DNA of 55,951 bases, taken from assembly GCA_016282855.1 (NCBI GenBank), contig JAEELT010000073.1, positions 1 through 55,951 on the forward strand, given 5' to 3'. How positions within the stretch are numbered: position 1 is the first letter of the stretch; every line of letters starts with the position of its first letter. The notes under the pieces were generated by a model. It saw nothing but the letters and a program-made list of their open reading frames with translations. It searched no databases and had not been told where the DNA came from. Shown piece after piece: positions 52,413 through 55,951 of the stretch. Both the position numbers and the translations under genes were made by a program. Origin of the DNA: Clostridiaceae bacterium. GTDB lineage: Bacteria; Bacillota; Clostridia; Oscillospirales; Acutalibacteraceae.

Positions 52413-53987
52413 ATGGGAAATTCAACCCGTAACCCAAACGCAAAAACTTATACACGCGGTGAGCTGACAGGTTACCTTATCGGTCTCGGCGGACAGAACA
52501 TTATTTATAATATCATAAGCAGCGGTCTTATGTATTATTTCCAGAGTGTTATTTTCCTGCCGGCAATGGCTTACAGTATGATAGTTGCCATAGCCCGTGT
52601 GTGGGATGCCGTCAATGACCCGATGATGGGCACCATTGTTGACAAGACTCACACAAAATGGGGCAAGTGCAAACCTTACCTGCTCTTTGTTCCCGTAATT
52701 ATCTGCATATGCACTATTCTGCCTTTTATCAACAGGCAGTATTCAACCGCTCTTCCCATGTGGGAAAAAATATTGGTAGTCGGCTGGGCCGGCCTCTCAT
52801 ATATCCTCTGGGGTATGAGCTACACCGCGGGTGACATTCCCATCTGGGGCGTCACTTCTCTTATGACAGAGGATGCCAAGGACCGCGCCAAGGCTCTCGC
52901 CCTCGCAAGAATAGTAGCCAATGTCGGCGTTATCGGCATGGCCGTTCAGTTCCTTGCTCCTTCATTCAAAGGAATGTTTATTGACAAGGGTCACAATGAC
53001 GCGACTGCTCTGCAGTATTCTATGATCCTTCTCGCGGTTATTGTTACTTTGTTTGCCACAATTCTTTTCCAGGTTGCCGGCTTCGCCGTAAAAGAAAAGG
53101 TTAAGCAGCCTTCCGAAAAGAAACCTTCAATCAAGGAAAACTTCAGGACTATGTGGCAGTGCAAGCCCTTCCGTCAGCTCCTTGTTTCAGGTGTTCTCAG
53201 AAGCCCGATTCAGCTTCTTTCCACAGTTGCTCTTACCCTTGTTATGTATTTCTTCTTTGATAACGATCCCGGAAGAGCGCTTTCAACTGCGGACGGACTC
53301 AATATTCAGCTTATTTTAAAGGTCCTTATTATAGGTCTCGGTATTTTCGGCGGTATGATAGTCGCTTCTGCGTTTACTCCTTCTCTTGCAAGAAAATTCG
53401 AGAAGAAATCGCTTTATAATTTCTACTCAATCATAGGCGCTGTTCCTTTCGGCCTTATATTTGTGTTTTATCTTATTGCCGGCGCTAAAATCAGGGATGA
53501 ATTCATCTGGGCGGTTATTATGGGTATCACCTTCTTTGCCGCTTCCTGGGCAATGGGCGGCCTTAATGTGCTTCAGTCCATTATGATTGCCGACTGCGTC
53601 GACTATGAGGAGTATCACAACAACAACCGTCCCGACGGTATATTCTTCTCAGGTCAGAGCTTTATCACCAAGCTCGGCGCGGGTATTTCAACAGTAATCT
53701 CCGGCGTTATATTCTCAATCGTTCACTGGAGCTCTGATGTTATCGCCAATACAAACGCTGCACTTGCGCAGGGCGGAGCTACTTTCGCGGTAGACTATGA
53801 GAAGTTTGCGGCCACGATGTTCTTCATCGTTGCTATTCCTCCGATGATAGGTCTTCTTCTCTCCGCAATCCCGACTTCAAAGTACGCGCTTCCCAACGCT
53901 GAGCATAAGAGAATTCTCGATGCTCTTGTAGCAAAGCGTCACAACGACGAAGTCGCGCAGGATTCTCAGGAAGAAACAGCAGAGTAA
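52413..53987 (+). CDS. GPH-family sugar:cation symporter
   Basis: 524 aa from MGNSTRNPNA; the frame opens 30 nt earlier, but AGGAG placement supports this ATG. About twelve membrane helices. The GPH signature is DPMMGTIVDKTHTKWGKCKPYLLF (begins DPMMG at about residue 70, ends KPYLLF), with the second motif DYEEYHNNNRPDGIFFSGQSF in the later half. It is distinct from the transporter at 9371. Monocistronic, with its own promoter and strong terminator; no hydrolase gene adjoins it, so its substrate is unknown. Confidence 0.85.
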   Translation: MGNSTRNPNAKTYTRGELTGYLIGLGGQNIIYNIISSGLMYYFQSVIFLPAMAYSMIVAIARVWDAVNDPMMGTIVDKTHTKWGKCKPYLLFVPVIICICTILPFINRQYSTALPMWEKILVVGWAGLSYILWGMSYTAGDIPIWGVTSLMTEDAKDRAKALALARIVANVGVIGMAVQFLAPSFKGMFIDKGHNDATALQYSMILLAVIVTLFATILFQVAGFAVKEKVKQPSEKKPSIKENFRTMWQCKPFRQLLVSGVLRSPIQLLSTVALTLVMYFFFDNDPGRALSTADGLNIQLILKVLIIGLGIFGGMIVASAFTPSLARKFEKKSLYNFYSIIGAVPFGLIFVFYLIAGAKIRDEFIWAVIMGITFFAASWAMGGLNVLQSIMIADCVDYEEYHNNNRPDGIFFSGQSFITKLGAGISTVISGVIFSIVHWSSDVIANTNAALAQGGATFAVDYEKFAATMFFIVAIPPMIGLLLSAIPTSKYALPNAEHKRILDALVAKRHNDEVAQDSQEETAE

Positions 53988-54002
53988 TCCAAACAAATAA
54001 TC

Positions 54003-54037
54003 AGCCGTACCCTTTTTACGGGGTACGGCTTTTTTTA
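54003..54037 (+). terminator. Terminator of the GPH transporter gene
   Basis: 10-bp perfect stem AGCCGTACCC (54003-54012) with GGGTACGGCT (54021-54030), 8-nt loop, followed by a run of eight T (54030-54037). Confidence 0.93.
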
Positions 54038-54077
54038 TCTTAAGGAGTTTTTAAGGAAAACTTAATGCCCTGCCCGA

Positions 54078-54106
54078 TTGAATCTTAATGTGACGGCAAA
54101 TATAAT
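54078..54106 (+). promoter_or_regulatory. Promoter of the PEP-synthase-like gene
   Basis: TTGAAT (54078-54083), 17-bp spacer, TATAAT (54101-54106). GAGGTG (54153-54158) precedes the ATG at 54165. Confidence 0.75.
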
Positions 54107-54164
54107 TTACCCGTGAGCGAAAGGCGGGAAACCTGCTGAAAAACTTAAAAAAGAGGTGTTGATT

Positions 54165-55951
54165 ATGTCACTCGGAAGCAAGGCAATCAATCTTAAAAAA
54201 ATGAAAGAAAACGGCCTGCCGGTACCTGAATTTGAAACCTTCTCATATGAAGAGCTTATTCCGGATACGGCGCAAATAAACGCTGCGATTGCGGAAAGTT
54301 ACGGCAAAAGCGTAAAGATTCGCAGCGCTATGCTCAGACAGGCTGTAAAAAGAAGCATAAATGTAAGCAGGCTGATATCAATTCCCGGCGAATTATTCTC
54401 GGTCCGTTCCTCCTGCGGCCTTGAGGATTCTGCGGAAAACAGCTTTGCCGGTCAGTTTGATACTTATCTTAATGTTTCGCGAGGGGATATCTGCAGAAGA
54501 ATTACGGACTGCGTCTGCTCCCTTTTCAATGAAAATGTAATCGCTTATATGAAAGAAAAGAATCTGGAGCTCTATCACCTTAAAATGAATGTAATAGTTC
54601 AGCGTATGGTGAATTCAGATATTTCAGGCATAGTTTTTACCGCAAATCCTCAGGGAATACTTAATGAAAGTGTGATAGTAGCGGGCAGGGGGCTCGGTGA
54701 AAATGTAGTGTCTGACAGAATTGACACTACTTCTTACTATTACTCTCTGACCGATGAGGTGTATTATTATGAAGGCAGAGAGAATCTGCTCAGCGACAGT
54801 ATGGTAAAGCATATTATTTCAGCTTCGCGCAGTATTACAGATCTTTTCGGAAAATATATGGATATAGAATACGCGATTGAAGACGGCAGACTGTATATCC
54901 TGCAGGCAAGACCCATCACCACACTGCCGGACAAAGAGCCGGTAGTGTTTGACAACAGCAATATCGTTGAGAGCTATCCCGGCCTGAGCCTTCCCCTTAC
55001 GGTCTCTTTTGTTGATATGGTTTACTACGGGGTTTTCGCAGACGCGGCAAGAAGGCTGCTCAAAAACAAAAAAGCGTTTGCGGGTGTACGGGATGTTCTG
55101 AGCAATACGGTCGGAAACGCAAACGGAAGGCTCTATTATAATATCAATAACTGGTATTCCATTATCAGCTGTCTTCCGATGGGTAAAAAAATAATATCAG
55201 TCTGGCAGGAGCTTATCGGTGTTAAAAATAAGGAGACAGGCAAAAACAGCATAAGAATCTCTCCGCTTGTCAAACTGTCTGTTTATTTCAACGCTGTATA
55301 TGAGCTTATACGCGTGCCGAAAAATATGAAAAAGCTCGATGAAAAGTTCATTTCGATTAAGAAATATGTATATAAAAGGTTTGAAGAGGAGTTATCCGCC
55401 GCTGAAATAATTGAACTTTATGATAAAATCAGGAAAGAGCTTCTTTCCTGCTGGGGCGTAACCCTTCTCAATGATGCTTATGCTTTTATCTTTACGGGTC
55501 TTCTTAAAAGCAGACTTAAAAGGAAATATAAGAATTCCGATGAGATGGCTAACTCATATATTTCCGGCATATCCGATATAGAGAGTATGAAGCCGGTAAG
55601 GGAAATGATTAAAATCGCTCTGAGCAAGAGAAACATGACTTCCGATGAGTACAGAAAAAGCGCTTCTGATTATATTGATGTTTACGGTGACAGAGCACTG
55701 GAGGAACTTAAGCTTGAAACTGAAACATTCCGCACAAACCCCGAAATGTTTGACCGTAAAACAGATGAGTTTGCGCTTGACAGGGAGAATCTTTCACGCC
55801 TGCTTAATGAGAACCCCTCAAATGTCGGCACAGCGGACAAATCGGATTATATTACGGCTTTTCTGAGCAAAAGATGTATGCGCGGCATAAGCAACAGAGA
55901 GGTTCAGCGCCTAAACCGAAGCAGAATTTTCGGCATGGTAAGGGAAGCAAT
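54165..55951 (+). CDS. PEP synthase / rifampicin phosphotransferase-like protein, partial
   Basis: 595 codons read open to the right edge with no stop. The N-terminal PEP/pyruvate-binding (ATP-grasp) domain has GSKAINLKKM at the start, VRSSCGLEDSAENSFAGQFDT, IVQRMVNSDISGIVFTANP, AGRGLGENVVSDR and ILQARPITTLP. After it comes a long helical region (about 270-590) like the rifampicin-binding domain of Rph proteins. The phosphohistidine domain that would decide between PEP synthase, Rph or another dikinase lies beyond the window. A housekeeping PEP synthase would not normally have this middle region, so an Rph-like ligand phosphotransferase is favoured. Confidence 0.8.
   Translation, partial: MSLGSKAINLKKMKENGLPVPEFETFSYEELIPDTAQINAAIAESYGKSVKIRSAMLRQAVKRSINVSRLISIPGELFSVRSSCGLEDSAENSFAGQFDTYLNVSRGDICRRITDCVCSLFNENVIAYMKEKNLELYHLKMNVIVQRMVNSDISGIVFTANPQGILNESVIVAGRGLGENVVSDRIDTTSYYYSLTDEVYYYEGRENLLSDSMVKHIISASRSITDLFGKYMDIEYAIEDGRLYILQARPITTLPDKEPVVFDNSNIVESYPGLSLPLTVSFVDMVYYGVFADAARRLLKNKKAFAGVRDVLSNTVGNANGRLYYNINNWYSIISCLPMGKKIISVWQELIGVKNKETGKNSIRISPLVKLSVYFNAVYELIRVPKNMKKLDEKFISIKKYVYKRFEEELSAAEIIELYDKIRKELLSCWGVTLLNDAYAFIFTGLLKSRLKRKYKNSDEMANSYISGISDIESMKPVREMIKIALSKRNMTSDEYRKSASDYIDVYGDRALEELKLETETFRTNPEMFDRKTDEFALDRENLSRLLNENPSNVGTADKSDYITAFLSKRCMRGISNREVQRLNRSRIFGMVREA

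Noticed and set aside
54107-54150. GC-rich leader (CCCG...GCGGGAAACCTGCTG) before the PEP-synthase-like gene, considered as a riboswitch
   Set aside because: Only a 4-bp stem is obvious and it did not match a riboswitch consensus that I could recall in order; not enough to call.
1-55951. tRNA or rRNA genes, CRISPR arrays, insertion sequences, phage genes
   Set aside because: None were recognised on either strand; gaps are short and explained by promoters, terminators and small repeats.

Overview
The window looks like a chromosomal segment of an anaerobic Clostridia bacterium (Bacillota), probably an uncultured Oscillospiraceae-like gut organism. This is an inference from three things: the classic Firmicutes nusB-xseA-xseB-ispA-dxs-tlyA-nadK-argR-recN gene order, strong Shine-Dalgarno sequences with sigma-A type TTGACA/TATAAT promoters, and clostridial families such as the GGGtGRT protein with its NifU-like partner, DUF1858, DUF5058 and a long single-chain PurL. 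No rRNA, tRNA, CRISPR array, insertion sequence or phage gene was seen. Coding density is high and codon use looks even throughout.

Layout. 1-441: end of a flavin-oxidoreductase-like gene, then a 308-bp gap with two related terminator hairpins and a palindrome. 442-3814 (minus): DUF1858 protein, TrmK, Nif3 and RqcH. 4012-6827 (plus): two FAD proteins. 6965-10987 (plus): zinc-ribbon membrane protein, secreted CxxC/Ig-like protein and a GPH-family sugar transporter. 11046-15961 (minus): murC, a GH2 beta-galactosidase and a small lipoprotein. 16186-27513 (plus): the nusB-to-recN housekeeping operon carrying a TsaD paralogue and ending in two carbohydrate-type genes. 27565-31206 (minus): MBOAT O-acyltransferase, DHHW protein and metallophosphoesterase. 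31422-33139 (minus): GGGtGRT/NifU-like pair. 33215-37597 (minus): two membrane proteins, a B12-binding radical SAM enzyme and a glycosyltransferase. 37674-38204: nitroreductase. 38350-51908 (minus): purine operon. 52413-53987 (plus): second GPH transporter. 54165-end (plus): start of a PEP-synthase/rifampicin-phosphotransferase-like gene.

The most interesting block is the purine operon (read right to left): promoter, ZTP (pfl) riboswitch with overlapping terminator, purE, purC, purF, purM, a formate/nitrite-type channel, a purN::purO fusion, stand-alone AICAR formyltransferase, purD, purL, fhs. The riboswitch class senses ZMP/ZTP, which accumulates when 10-formyl-THF is short. The operon it controls encodes formate entry, formate activation (Fhs), and both formyl-transfer steps, so the layout reads as a one-carbon homeostasis loop. 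Two genes in it are odd. PurF lacks its N-terminal nucleophile cysteine and the usual RGQ glutaminase motif but keeps PRPP and Fe-S residues. PurN is fused in frame to an archaeal-type IMP cyclohydrolase with an intact internal ribosome-binding site.

Starts were chosen by ribosome-binding-site spacing and gene overlap where the longest open frame was implausible. All family assignments come from reading motifs; no searches were run.
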